Positions 16,241 to 24,281 of a stretch of 64,000 nt of DNA are shown here, piece by piece. The position numbers and the translations under genes were made by a program. The number at the start of each line of letters is the position of its first letter. The stretch's first letter is position 1. The notes under the pieces are model-generated. The model worked only from the letters and a program-made list of their open reading frames with translations, did not search any database and was not told where the DNA came from. The stretch comes from Paenibacillus sabinae T27 (lineage in GTDB: Bacteria > Bacillota > Bacilli > Paenibacillales > Paenibacillaceae), in assembly GCF_000612505.1 (NCBI RefSeq), contig NZ_CP004078.1, positions 2,282,001-2,346,000 of the forward strand. The letters run 5' to 3'.

Positions 16241-17915
16241 GCCTAGTCCGGGCAATGTCATCCGGCAGAGACTTCTGCTTAGAAAATGGGATTTCTGGAC
16301 CGCAGTCACGATCGTGGTCTACCTGCTGCTCTGCGTCTTCGTGGTTTACCCGCTGGTCACGTTGTTCATCAACAGCTTTATCAGCGAAGAAGGCGGCTTC
16401 ACGATCGAGAATTATATTACCTTCATTTCATTAAAATACTACCGTATGGCGCTGCTGAACAGCTTTATGGTATCCGCGCTTGCCACACTGGGGGCAATCC
16501 TGATCGGAGTACCGCTGGCCTATTTATCCACCCGGTATGCGATTAAATTCAAAGGTCTCATGCAGATTATGATTGTGATGTCTCTGCTGTCGCCTCCGTT
16601 CATTGGCGCGTATTCGTGGATCTTGCTGATGGGCAACAACGGTTTTATTACCAGATTTATTCGAGACCTCGGCATTTCGGTTCCGTCGATCTACGGAATG
16701 CACGGTATCGTGTTCGTTTTCGCGCTGCAATTTTATCCGCATATCTTCCTGTACGTCTCCGGCGCGCTGAAGACGATCGATACGTCGCTGGAGGAAGCGT
16801 CGGAAAGCCTCGGGATGACCTCCTGGCAGCGTCTTCGCACCGTGACCTTGCCCTTGATTTTTCCAACTCTGTCGGCCGGGGCGTTAATGGTATTCATGGC
16901 ATCCTTCGCGGATTTCGGCACACCGATGCTGCTGGGACAAGGCTTCAAGGTGCTCCCGATTCTCGCCTATGAGCAGTTCGTGAGCGAGATGGGCGGCAAC
17001 CCGGCGATGGCCAGTACGCTGAGCATCATCCTGATCTTGTTCTCCACGTCGGTCTTGTTCACTCAGCGATATTTCGTCGCACGCAAAAACTTTTCAATGA
17101 CGGGCATGCGCACACCGAAGCTGATTCCGCTGAAGCCACTCGCGAAGACGCTGCTGACAATTCTTGCTTTTATTCCGGCGTGTATTTCGATCCTGCCGCA
17201 GCTTACAGTCATCTTAACGTCATTTATCAAAACGAAGGGTCCTGTCTTCCAGTCAGGGTTTAGCCTCGATAGCTACAGGGAAGTGCTGTACCGGGTTCCC
17301 CGTTCGATTATTCACACGTATTCGTATTCCATTCTGTCCATCATCATTATGGTTGCGGGCGGCATGCTGATTTCGTATATCCTGGTGCGGCGCAAATCCA
17401 AGCTTACGGCGGCACTCGACGGCATTCTGATGATTCCGTATGTCATGCCTGGGACGGTGCTCGGGATCAGTCTGATTGTCGCTTTTAACAAACCGCCGGT
17501 TGTGCTAACGGGAACATGGATCATTCTTGTCATTGCCTATGTCGTGCGCAAAATTCCATACACCATACGCTCCAGCACCGCCATTCTTCATCAGCTTGAC
17601 CGCAGTGTGGAGGAAGCGTCCATCAGTCTGGGCGTTCCGCCGATGAAGACGTTCTTCAAGACAACTGGAAGGCTGATGGCGCCGGGCGTCATATCCGGAG
17701 CGATTCTGAGCTGGATTACAACGATTAACGAGCTTAGCTCGACTCTTGTGTTGTATTATGGAGCAACAGCAACGATTTCCGTTACGATCTATAGCGAGGT
17801 ATTCACCTCCAATTATGGAACGGGTGCGGCGCTTGCATCGATTCTGACGTTAAGCACGCTGATTTCCTTGCTCATTGCGAATAAGCTGTCCGGCGGAAAA
17901 GGGCTATCCGTGTAA
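16224..17915 (+). CDS. ABC transporter permease with two fused domains (FbpB/ThiP type)
   Basis: 563 residues from GTG 16224, nine bases after GAGGAGG. About twelve membrane helices fall into two homologous halves (about 20-290 and 300-560). Each half has the EAA loop contacting the ATPase: EEASESLGMTSWQRLRTVTLPL in the first and EEASISLGVPPMKTFFKTT in the second. Double-length permeases of this kind occur in Fe3+, thiamine and 2-aminoethylphosphonate importers. It overlaps the ATPase gene. Together with the lipoprotein at 13991 this makes a full importer; the substrate is not determined by the sequence. Confidence 0.93.
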   Translation: MLSRAEPSPGNVIRQRLLLRKWDFWTAVTIVVYLLLCVFVVYPLVTLFINSFISEEGGFTIENYITFISLKYYRMALLNSFMVSALATLGAILIGVPLAYLSTRYAIKFKGLMQIMIVMSLLSPPFIGAYSWILLMGNNGFITRFIRDLGISVPSIYGMHGIVFVFALQFYPHIFLYVSGALKTIDTSLEEASESLGMTSWQRLRTVTLPLIFPTLSAGALMVFMASFADFGTPMLLGQGFKVLPILAYEQFVSEMGGNPAMASTLSIILILFSTSVLFTQRYFVARKNFSMTGMRTPKLIPLKPLAKTLLTILAFIPACISILPQLTVILTSFIKTKGPVFQSGFSLDSYREVLYRVPRSIIHTYSYSILSIIIMVAGGMLISYILVRRKSKLTAALDGILMIPYVMPGTVLGISLIVAFNKPPVVLTGTWIILVIAYVVRKIPYTIRSSTAILHQLDRSVEEASISLGVPPMKTFFKTTGRLMAPGVISGAILSWITTINELSSTLVLYYGATATISVTIYSEVFTSNYGTGAALASILTLSTLISLLIANKLSGGKGLSV

Positions 17916-17941
17916 GGACCCAGTAGAAAGGGAGGATGACA

Positions 17942-19180
17942 ATGACAAAAAACAGTGTCGTATGGGCGGCTTTATTAGTCATTATTACGGTTACCGTCAT
18001 TGTATATTCCAACTATTTCACTGAGGTCAAGCGGGTCCCGGAGCAATATGACACGGAAAAAGAGAAGCTGGTCTGCTGGATCTATACGGACGGGTGGTCG
18101 GACCTGCTGGCGTCGTATCAGAAAGCCCATTCGGGTGTTGAGCTTGAAGTGAGAGTATTTCCTTCATATAAGGAACTGTATACAGAGCTTCTCGCGGCGC
18201 TGTCGATTCAGACCGCTCCGCAGATAACTGAGCTGGACAGCTCCTACGGGCTGTCTGAACTGGTCTCGATGAATGCGTTAGCACCGGTCTTCGGCAGTGC
18301 GCTTCTCCCCGGAGAGATTATGCCTGCGGCGGCCAAGCCATTCACTTATGGCGAACGGTTATGGGCGGTTCCGGCGGGAGTCTCCGTTCCGGTGATGTTC
18401 TACAATAAGAACCTGATGAAATGGACGGGTGTGGATAAAGCGATCGACTTCTCTTCTCTGGAGGAGCTTGGAAGCAAAACGAAGGCATGGAAAGCCGATC
18501 TGACGGCCCGCAATTCGGCGGGCTGGGAGCAAGCGCTGGTCATGGATGATTCGAAGCCGTTTATTCTGCTGAATTTATGGGAGCAATCCCGGCAAAGCGG
18601 CCTGCCCGGTAATCAAAGACTGGAACGCCTGCTCCGGATATGGAGCGGACTCGTCTTTGATTCGAAGGCCATGAAGCCGCTTCGCAGCCAGTTGGCGCCG
18701 AGTGATTTCATTTCCGGCAAGACGTTATTTTATATGACCCATTCAAATATGATACCTTGGCTGGACCATTACATTGCCGGAAAATTTGAGTATGACATGC
18801 TTCCGGCGCCGCTTGCGGGCGGGAATGTGTTACTGCCTCACATCAGCTCATTTGGCATCGTGGCCGGCAAGAAGGCTGGGAGTGCGGCGGAAAATGTGGT
18901 GAACTACCTCGCCTCCTCCGAAGCTCAGACCAAGGTGCTTGAGGCAACCGGGTATTTGCCGGTGCGAAATCAGACGATTGAGGCCATCACCCGAAACTAT
19001 GCCTTAAACAGAAAATATGGCGTGCTTCTTGGCGCGGTCGGCACGCTGGAGAGCCAGAAGCCATCGGCAGACGCGGGTCTGCGCTGGGAACAGATCACGC
19101 AAATCCTTAACCATCTGGAGATGGAACAGGAGGCGGATTTCGGTGCATACGCTGCGCAATTACTGCCATACATGCCCTAA
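17942..19180 (+). CDS. Membrane-anchored extracellular solute-binding protein, family 1-like
   Basis: 412 residues from ATG 17942, six bases after AGGGAGG; the in-frame ATG 17936 abuts the site. The N-terminus is a single hydrophobic helix (about 6-24) with no lipobox Cys, so it looks like a signal anchor rather than a lipoprotein. The body resembles family-1 binding proteins (YTDGWSDLLASYQKAHSGVELEVRVFPSY, ITELDSSYGLSELV, WAVPAGVSVPVMFYNKNLMKW). A second binding protein of another family in one operon is odd: it may widen substrate range or present ligand to the YesM-type kinase encoded upstream. That second idea is inference. Confidence 0.82.
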   Translation: MTKNSVVWAALLVIITVTVIVYSNYFTEVKRVPEQYDTEKEKLVCWIYTDGWSDLLASYQKAHSGVELEVRVFPSYKELYTELLAALSIQTAPQITELDSSYGLSELVSMNALAPVFGSALLPGEIMPAAAKPFTYGERLWAVPAGVSVPVMFYNKNLMKWTGVDKAIDFSSLEELGSKTKAWKADLTARNSAGWEQALVMDDSKPFILLNLWEQSRQSGLPGNQRLERLLRIWSGLVFDSKAMKPLRSQLAPSDFISGKTLFYMTHSNMIPWLDHYIAGKFEYDMLPAPLAGGNVLLPHISSFGIVAGKKAGSAAENVVNYLASSEAQTKVLEATGYLPVRNQTIEAITRNYALNRKYGVLLGAVGTLESQKPSADAGLRWEQITQILNHLEMEQEADFGAYAAQLLPYMP

Positions 19181-19246
19181 TCTTTAGGGCATTTGGATGG
19201 GCGATGCTGCCGGGATGGAATATATATTGGACAGGGGAAGGTTAAC

Positions 19247-20101
19247 ATGATTGAAATGGATTGGATTTCAGTTCAAGGCACGGGGGAGTGGAATGAGGAC
19301 GCCGTCATACTGAATGAGGAGCTGAAGCTCTATGGTGTGGTGGACGGCGCCACTTCGCTTGTGCCGTTCCGCGGGGAAGGCAATGAAACCGGCGGTCGGC
19401 TAGCTTCTCAAATCGTCAAGCAATATGCCGAAAGTGTAACCGCTGCAGAATTTAGAGGAATGGAAGCCCTTCTTCGGGATGCCAACCTCCGGCTGGGCCA
19501 GGAAATGAAACGATGCGGGATTAATCCGCAGTCGAAGGATGAATTATGGACAGCGGGCGCAGCCCTTGTTCGCATAACCGATGCCGCCGTCGAGTTCATA
19601 CAGGCCGGTGATTGCATGATCTATGCGATTTATGAGGATGGGGCGATCCGGTCGATAACCCGGGATCATGTGGCTGCGATTGATCATGAGTCGAAGCGGA
19701 TATGGGTCGATGGCATTGAGGAGGGAGTGCGCTCCAAAGATCAATTATGGGAGACGGTCAAGCCCGTAATTGCGGCTAACAAGCAGAAAATGAACACGGC
19801 CGAAGGGTATTCTGTCCTTAACGGAATGGCTGAAGCGGAGCAGTTCTTCGAATATGGAAGAATCAACCGGATCCGGCTGCAGAGCCTGCTGCTCGTATCG
19901 GACGGCCTGTTCTATCCGGAGGAGGGTGAAACCTCTGAAGAGGATGGGGTTAAATCAATGGTCCGCGAGGTCAGGCAGACAGGCCTTAGCCGTTATGCCG
20001 AGTGGCTGCTGCAATTGGAACGGGAAGACTCCGAATGCATTCGCTATCCCCGGTTTAAAGTATCGGATGACAAGACTGGGATTTATATCCGATTGAGATA
20101 A
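19247..20101 (+). CDS. PP2C-like protein phosphatase
   Basis: 284 residues from ATG 19247, after AGGGGAAGG. The PP2C metal-site motifs are recognisable in order: EDAVILNEE near residue 14, VVDGAT (the DG motif), IQAGDCMIYAIYEDG, LLLVSDGLF and the C-terminal SDDKTGIYIRL. No membrane segment, so cytosolic. It would remove phosphate from Ser/Thr of proteins, or, in this family, from small substrates. It follows the transporter genes closely and ends before two hairpins, so it looks like the last gene of the operon. Linkage of a PP2C enzyme to an AfuA/FbpA-type importer is unusual; it might dephosphorylate the imported compound or a regulator. Confidence 0.8.
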   Translation: MIEMDWISVQGTGEWNEDAVILNEELKLYGVVDGATSLVPFRGEGNETGGRLASQIVKQYAESVTAAEFRGMEALLRDANLRLGQEMKRCGINPQSKDELWTAGAALVRITDAAVEFIQAGDCMIYAIYEDGAIRSITRDHVAAIDHESKRIWVDGIEEGVRSKDQLWETVKPVIAANKQKMNTAEGYSVLNGMAEAEQFFEYGRINRIRLQSLLLVSDGLFYPEEGETSEEDGVKSMVREVRQTGLSRYAEWLLQLEREDSECIRYPRFKVSDDKTGIYIRLR

Positions 20102-20108
20102 TTAAGGT

Positions 20109-20166
20109 TAAGGTCCGCGCAAACCACATGCGGCCTTTAAAGCCCTGCTAATGCAGGGCTGATTTT
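20109..20166 (+). terminator. Tandem hairpins ending the transporter operon
   Basis: First hairpin AAGG-CCGC/GCGG-CCTT (20111-20138), second AGCCCTGC-TAAT-GCAGGGCT (20141-20160) followed by GATTTTA. The second is a probable, if T-poor, terminator. Confidence 0.7.
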
Positions 20167-20258
20167 ATGCGCATATTCCTGTCTCCAGAATGGCATAATA
20201 TGCCCGATTTGCAAGAAAAAATCGGATATTCCATTCTGACAGTGAAGGCGGGAAGTTA

Positions 20259-20843
20259 ATGATATCGGGATTGTTTTCTTGGGGCCGGGAGGCGGCGCAT
20301 AGTCTGCCCGGGGAATACTTTTTTTATTTTATTGTCTATTCGATATTGGGCTGGCTTATCGAGGGATTGTATAACCGGTACAGCAACGGGACATTCCGCA
20401 AGGAGGGCCTGATGAAAGGGCCGTATAAACCGATGTACGGCTTCACTCCTCTGCTTCTGCTGGCCTTGGGCGGCACGACCATGCCGCTGCCGCTGTTTCT
20501 GGCCGCGGCATTTATCGTACCGTCGGCTGTGGAATATGCCACCGGGGCTTTGCTGAAGCTTCTGTTCCGCCGCCGGTGGTGGGATTACACGGGCCAGGAG
20601 TTTCAACTCGGCGGACATATCTGTCTGCTGTTTTCACTGTACTGGTGGGGATTAGCCGTTGTATGCCTCGTTGCCGTTCATCCGCTGATGATTCATCTGT
20701 ACTCGCTGACGGTGGATGTCTGGAGCGTGCTCCTTCCCTTGGTATCTCTCGGCTTTGCCGCCGATCTTGCCCTGACTTTCCTCATTCGCCGCAGGGAAGC
20801 GGGGGTGATGGAGTTTGGCAATGAGGCCGGCGATGTATTGTAA
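20259..20843 (+). CDS. CmpB-like multi-pass membrane protein (putative ABC-transporter type IV family)
   Basis: 194 residues with five or so membrane helices. The motifs YSILGWLIEGLYNRYSNGTFRKEGLMKGPYKPMYGF, EYATGALLKLLFRRRWWDYTGQEFQLGGHICLLFSLYWW match the widespread Firmicute family named putative ABC-transporter type IV (ABC_trans_CmpB). Actual function is not established, and no ATPase partner is nearby. The ribosome site is weak (GGCGGGAAG). It sits alone between two terminators, so it seems monocistronic. Confidence 0.8.
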   Translation: MISGLFSWGREAAHSLPGEYFFYFIVYSILGWLIEGLYNRYSNGTFRKEGLMKGPYKPMYGFTPLLLLALGGTTMPLPLFLAAAFIVPSAVEYATGALLKLLFRRRWWDYTGQEFQLGGHICLLFSLYWWGLAVVCLVAVHPLMIHLYSLTVDVWSVLLPLVSLGFAADLALTFLIRRREAGVMEFGNEAGDVL

Positions 20844-20876
20844 CGTCCGGGCTTAAAGAGTCGTTGTTTACACAAG

Positions 20877-20920
20877 AAAATGACAGGCGGTCTCCTCATG
20901 AGGCTGCCTGTCATTTTTTT
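20877..20920 (+). terminator. Intrinsic terminator, likely bidirectional
   Basis: AAAATGACAGGC and GCCTGTCATTTT make a long stem, flanked by A-run and T-run. Confidence 0.9.
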
Positions 20921-21032
20921 GCCGAAGACTTGAAGTGGGCGATGTGCTAGAATGGGATGGATGAAATACCCAGTCTTGGGAATGCTCCGCATGCAGCCTT
21001 AGGGCAGGGCGGAGCTTGGGGAGGAAACTGGA

Positions 21033-21827
21033 ATGGCCGGAAGTCTGCTTGTCGTCTTTCTTCTTACAATGGTTATACATACCGCCGAAACACTGTCGTA
21101 TTCCGTCCGGTACGCCGGGGTCAGACTGAACAAAATCGCGATCGCGCTGTCCCTGACCGGCATTATTGTGCTCGTCTCTCGAACGGCAAATCTGATTCAG
21201 GCTCCGCTGACTGCCAAATTTGTGGATGTCGCGAGAAACGATTCAAGCTTTCATCTGGAGAATTATTTAAGGATTATCCTGCTGGGCGGCTCGCTCGGAA
21301 CGTTGATTGCCATCGGACTGTTCCCCACTTTTATCGGGTTGTTCGGACGCATCATTGCCAAGCTGGAAATCCAGGGTTCTATCCCGAAGCTGCTGGCCAG
21401 CGTCACGATCGGACAATTGAAAAATACCCGGAAGTATGTCAGACGGCCGAAAATCGGGCTGTACTATTTCCGATACCTGGATGTTCCGAAACGGCTGATC
21501 GTGCTGAATATTTTCGTTACGGCTTTCTATACGGTGGGCGTGATGTCGTCGCTGTATGCGGCCCATCTCGTGCCGCAGTTCAGCACGACCGCCTCCCAGG
21601 CTTCGGGGATCATTAACGGGATGGCGACGATACTGCTGACAATCTTCATTGACCCGCAGCTCGGGCTGATCACTGACAAGGCGACGGCCAGCCCGGAGCA
21701 CCGCAGCCAGCTTGGCAAGGTATATGTGCTGCTCATGGGCTCCCGGTTTCTGGGCACGCTGCTAGGCCAGTTCGTTCTTTATCCCGCTGCCCTTTTGATT
21801 ACCTTGATCGTCCGGCTGATGGTGTAG
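21033..21827 (+). CDS. amj: Lipid II flippase Amj (YdaH family)
   Basis: 264 residues, entirely membrane protein with six or seven helices. Family marks include TMVIHTAETLSYSVRYAGVRLNKIAIALSLTGIIVLVSRTANL at the start, AKLEIQGSIPKLLASVTIGQLK, GVMSSLYAAHL, ASGIINGMATILLTIFIDPQLGLITDKA and a C-terminal GKVYVLLMGSRFLGTLLGQ. In B. subtilis Amj is an alternative to MurJ that flips lipid-linked peptidoglycan precursor and is raised under envelope stress by SigM. GGGGAGGAAAC precedes the ATG. I do not see a clear ECF-type promoter. Confidence 0.92.
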   Translation: MAGSLLVVFLLTMVIHTAETLSYSVRYAGVRLNKIAIALSLTGIIVLVSRTANLIQAPLTAKFVDVARNDSSFHLENYLRIILLGGSLGTLIAIGLFPTFIGLFGRIIAKLEIQGSIPKLLASVTIGQLKNTRKYVRRPKIGLYYFRYLDVPKRLIVLNIFVTAFYTVGVMSSLYAAHLVPQFSTTASQASGIINGMATILLTIFIDPQLGLITDKATASPEHRSQLGKVYVLLMGSRFLGTLLGQFVLYPAALLITLIVRLMV

Positions 21828-21860
21828 GGAGACGAATATGCAAGATAAGGAGAGGTTGCA

Positions 21861-22721
21861 TTGAATGATTCCAAGAACCGGGACTCGGAAGCCGTGGCTT
21901 TTGTCACTGGGGCTTCCAGCGGCTTCGGGCTGCTGACGGCCGTAAAGCTGGCGGAGCTTGGCTGCACGGTCATAGCAACGATGCGCGAGCCGTCGAGGAA
22001 GGAAGAGCTGGAGCGGCGGGCGGAGCATTCCGGCATCCTGGGCCGCGTGCGGGTGATGCGCATGGATGTGACCGATCCCGCCGGGATCGAAGAGACGGTG
22101 AAGGCGGTGCTGGCCGATTACGGCAGAATCGACGTGCTGGTCAATAACGCGGGCTATGCGGCAGGCGGCTTTGTGGAAGAGGTGCCGCTGGAAGCGTGGC
22201 GGCAGCAGCTCGAAACGAACTTTTTCGGCCTGGTCGCGGTGACGAAGGCGGTGCTTCCGCGGATGAGGGAGCGGAGGACGGGGCTTATCGTCAACATCGG
22301 CAGCGTCAGCGGCCGGGCCGCTTTCCCGGGCTTTGGGCCTTACGCGGCTTCCAAATTCGCGGTTGAGGGCTTCAGTGAGTGTCTGCGGCATGAAATGTCG
22401 CCGTTTGGAGTGAAGGTCGTTCTGCTGGAGCCGGGAGCGTATCGTACGCCCATCTGGAACAAGGGGCTGTCGCAGATCGCTTCCGCCGGGGACTCGCCTT
22501 ACCGGGCGCGTCTGGATGCCGTGCTGAAGTATTCGCGCAAGGCTGCGGTTACGGCCCCCGATCCGCAGGAGGTTGCCGACCTGATTGGCCGCATTGTCCG
22601 GCTGCGGTCACCCCGACTGCGCTATGTGCTAGGTAGAGGCTCGCGACTGCTGATCGGAGGTAGGGCGCTGCTGCCGTGGAGCTGGTTCGAGCGGATCGTC
22701 GCCCGGGCGCTCCGATCATGA
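21861..22721 (+). CDS. SDR-family oxidoreductase
   Basis: 286 residues from TTG 21861, after GGAGAGG. Classical short-chain dehydrogenase: TGASSGFG cofactor loop (about residues 16-23), VLVNNAGYA, the catalytic Ser in NIGSVSGRA, YAASK (Tyr and Lys), and EPGAYRTP. The length, with a C-terminal extension of about 60 residues ending in a basic helix (RGSRLLIGGRALLPWSWFERIV), resembles the 17-beta-hydroxysteroid-dehydrogenase-like and retinol-dehydrogenase-like bacterial SDRs. Substrate unknown. It starts 33 bp after amj and may be read with it. Confidence 0.85.
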   Translation: MNDSKNRDSEAVAFVTGASSGFGLLTAVKLAELGCTVIATMREPSRKEELERRAEHSGILGRVRVMRMDVTDPAGIEETVKAVLADYGRIDVLVNNAGYAAGGFVEEVPLEAWRQQLETNFFGLVAVTKAVLPRMRERRTGLIVNIGSVSGRAAFPGFGPYAASKFAVEGFSECLRHEMSPFGVKVVLLEPGAYRTPIWNKGLSQIASAGDSPYRARLDAVLKYSRKAAVTAPDPQEVADLIGRIVRLRSPRLRYVLGRGSRLLIGGRALLPWSWFERIVARALRS

Positions 22722-22791
22722 CGAGGTTTGAATTTTGCCGTCCGGTAGTCTATTGTAGAGTTAGGTACATAACAGCGATTGGAGGCAACCG

Positions 22792-23193
22792 ATGCCTGAG
22801 TTTATGGAGTTCCAGCTTTGTTTCGACGAAGCGGGACGCGAAATTGAAATTCTCGATGTTACCCGCATCGGCGAGAACGAATACCGGATCGAAGAGACGC
22901 CTGTGTTCAGACCGGACTTGTCCCTGGGAGACATCATCAAAGTGAAAGAAGAACGCGGCGTCTATTACTACGTGGAAACGGTGCGTAAATCGGACTACGT
23001 GAAAATGGTCAGGCTGCTCAGCCGGGAAGCCGCACAGTCTCCAGTGCTTGCATCATTTAGGAAGCAGGTGCTGAAATGCGGCGGGAAATGGGAGACCGTA
23101 TTTGGCGGGGTCCTCATCATTCACGTTCCGAAGGTAGCGGAGCAGTCCTTGAAGGCTGAACTTGATAAGATTACCCGTGCTTACGGTATTTAA
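22792..23193 (+). CDS. DUF4265-like protein
   Basis: 133 residues, soluble, no signal. The pattern ENEYRIEETPVFRPDLSLGDIIKVKEERGVYYYVETVRKSDYVKMVRLL followed by a short alpha/beta tail (LKCGGKWETVFGGVLIIHVPK) resembles my memory of DUF4265 proteins, whose function is unknown. A GGAGG site precedes the ATG with the usual spacing. It lies 15 bp ahead of the signal peptidase gene, so the two are probably co-transcribed, but no functional tie is evident. Confidence 0.72.
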   Translation: MPEFMEFQLCFDEAGREIEILDVTRIGENEYRIEETPVFRPDLSLGDIIKVKEERGVYYYVETVRKSDYVKMVRLLSREAAQSPVLASFRKQVLKCGGKWETVFGGVLIIHVPKVAEQSLKAELDKITRAYGI

Positions 23194-23208
23194 CGGAGGT
23201 TATTAAAA

Positions 23209-23721
23209 GTGAACAAGCTCACCAAGCTGGTTAAAGATTGGGTACCGACCCTGCTGATTGCTATTGTCCTTTCTTTGCTAATTCGCAGTTATGTCGCCGA
23301 AGCGATGAGAGTTCCGACGGAATCGATGGACCCGACCATTCAGGTAGGAGACAGGGTGATTGTGGAAAAAATGTTGTGGGCCACCTCGCTGAAGCATGGA
23401 GACATCGTCGTGTTCCATCCTCCCATCAAAGGCGAGACCAAGCTGTATGTCAAAAGGCTGATTGGGCTTCCCGGAGATGTCGTTCAGATCAAGGACGGGG
23501 CGCTGTACCGCAACGGGGACAAGGTGGACGAACCGTATTTGAGCGTAAAAATGGATTACGCCTTCGGACCGGTAACGGTTCCGGAAGATCACTATTTTTT
23601 CCTCGGAGACAACCGGAATATCAGCTTCGACGCGCATATGTGGGACACCCCTTTTGTCGCGAAGGATAAGCTGATCGGCAAAGTCGTGCTGGAGATTCCC
23701 GTTCACAAGCTCCGGCGTTGA
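23209..23721 (+). CDS. Signal peptidase I
   Basis: 170 residues from GTG 23209, twelve or so bases after GGAGG. Type I signal peptidase of the Gram-positive Sip class: N-terminal membrane anchor about 12-28, catalytic Ser39 in PTESMDPTI, catalytic Lys82 in YVKRLIGLPGD, and the box E motif HYFFLGDNRNISFDAH. It cleaves signal peptides of secreted pre-proteins on the outer face of the membrane. Many Paenibacillus carry several paralogues, so I leave out a gene symbol. The T-box leader of trpS begins shortly after its stop codon. Confidence 0.95.
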   Translation: MNKLTKLVKDWVPTLLIAIVLSLLIRSYVAEAMRVPTESMDPTIQVGDRVIVEKMLWATSLKHGDIVVFHPPIKGETKLYVKRLIGLPGDVVQIKDGALYRNGDKVDEPYLSVKMDYAFGPVTVPEDHYFFLGDNRNISFDAHMWDTPFVAKDKLIGKVVLEIPVHKLRR

Positions 23722-23738
23722 CCTGTGGAAGGAATACA

Positions 23739-23767
23739 TTTACAATTAATTTAAGGAATTGCAAAAT
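23739..23767 (+). promoter_or_regulatory. Probable SigA promoter of the trpS T-box transcript
   Basis: TTTACA (23739-23744) and CAAAAT (23762-23767) are separated by 17 bases; transcription would start just upstream of the T-box stem I. Confidence 0.55.
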
Positions 23768-23769
23768 AA

Positions 23770-24077
23770 GAATCAACGAAGACGAAGGGTAAGTAGACGT
23801 ATGCCAGGAATTTCAGAGAGCCGGCGGTGGCTGCGAGCCGGTGTTCCGCATACGATCGAATGGCCTTCCGAGTTGCTGTCCCGAGCCCGGCCCGCCGGTC
23901 GTAGGGATAGGCCGGGGTTCCCGCCGTTATCAGAGGGAACGGTATCGATGAGGCGTGAACCGCCGATTCCGCACCGTCTAACGAGGACCGCCGATTTCGC
24001 GCAGCTATGCCGGATAGAACGGTCAACTTAAGGTGGCACAACGAGCAGTCTCGTCCTTATAAGGACGGGGCTTTTTT
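23770..24077 (+). promoter_or_regulatory. T-box leader (tRNA-Trp) with terminator, controlling trpS
   Basis: The leader shows the T-box order: stem I base with AAGTAGACGTATG, distal loop region AGAGAGCCGGCGGTGGCTGCG, specifier in GAATGGCC where TGG (Trp) is at 23861-23863, later stems, then the conserved T-box AAGGTGGCACAACG at 24030-24043 and a terminator (CTCGTCC/GGACGGG, then seven T, to 24077). Uncharged tRNA-Trp pairs with the specifier and with the T-box, switching the terminator to an antiterminator. The gene downstream is trpS, which agrees with the Trp specifier. This fills most of the gap from 23722 to 24137. Confidence 0.93.
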
Positions 24078-24137
24078 TGTTGGTCAAAGGCTGCAGAGCC
24101 GATTCTTCACTTTACGGGAAGATTTTGAAAGGGGGTG

Positions 24138-24281
24138 ATGGCCTTGGATGGCGGCTGGTGGCGATGGTTAAGGTTGACAATATACCGAATAAGGAGAATG
24201 AACAATGAATCAAGAGAGAGTATTAACCGCGGACCGCGTGACCGGAAAGCTGCATCTGGGCCATTACGCGGGAACCCTTAA
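24138..24281 (+). CDS. Candidate Trp-rich leader ORF overlapping trpS
   Basis: A 47-codon frame after the T-box terminator. It starts at ATG 24138, or more likely TTG 24144, which is eight bases from AAAGGGGG. The early part reads MALDGGWWRWLRL, with Trp codons at 24156-24158, 24159-24161 and 24165-24167, and no further Trp. The frame runs past the trpS start (24205) and stops at 24281 inside trpS in another frame. B. subtilis rtpA (anti-TRAP) is known to combine a T-box with a leader peptide containing three Trp codons; this could be a similar second level of control. It may also be chance; no conservation data are available to me. Confidence 0.5.
   Translation: MALDGGWWRWLRLTIYRIRRMNNESRESINRGPRDRKAASGPLRGNP

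Noticed and set aside
23759..24031. 90-residue frame on the plus strand (and a 96-residue one on the minus strand)
   Set aside because: Lies wholly in the T-box leader; codon pattern is that of structured RNA, with no ribosome site.
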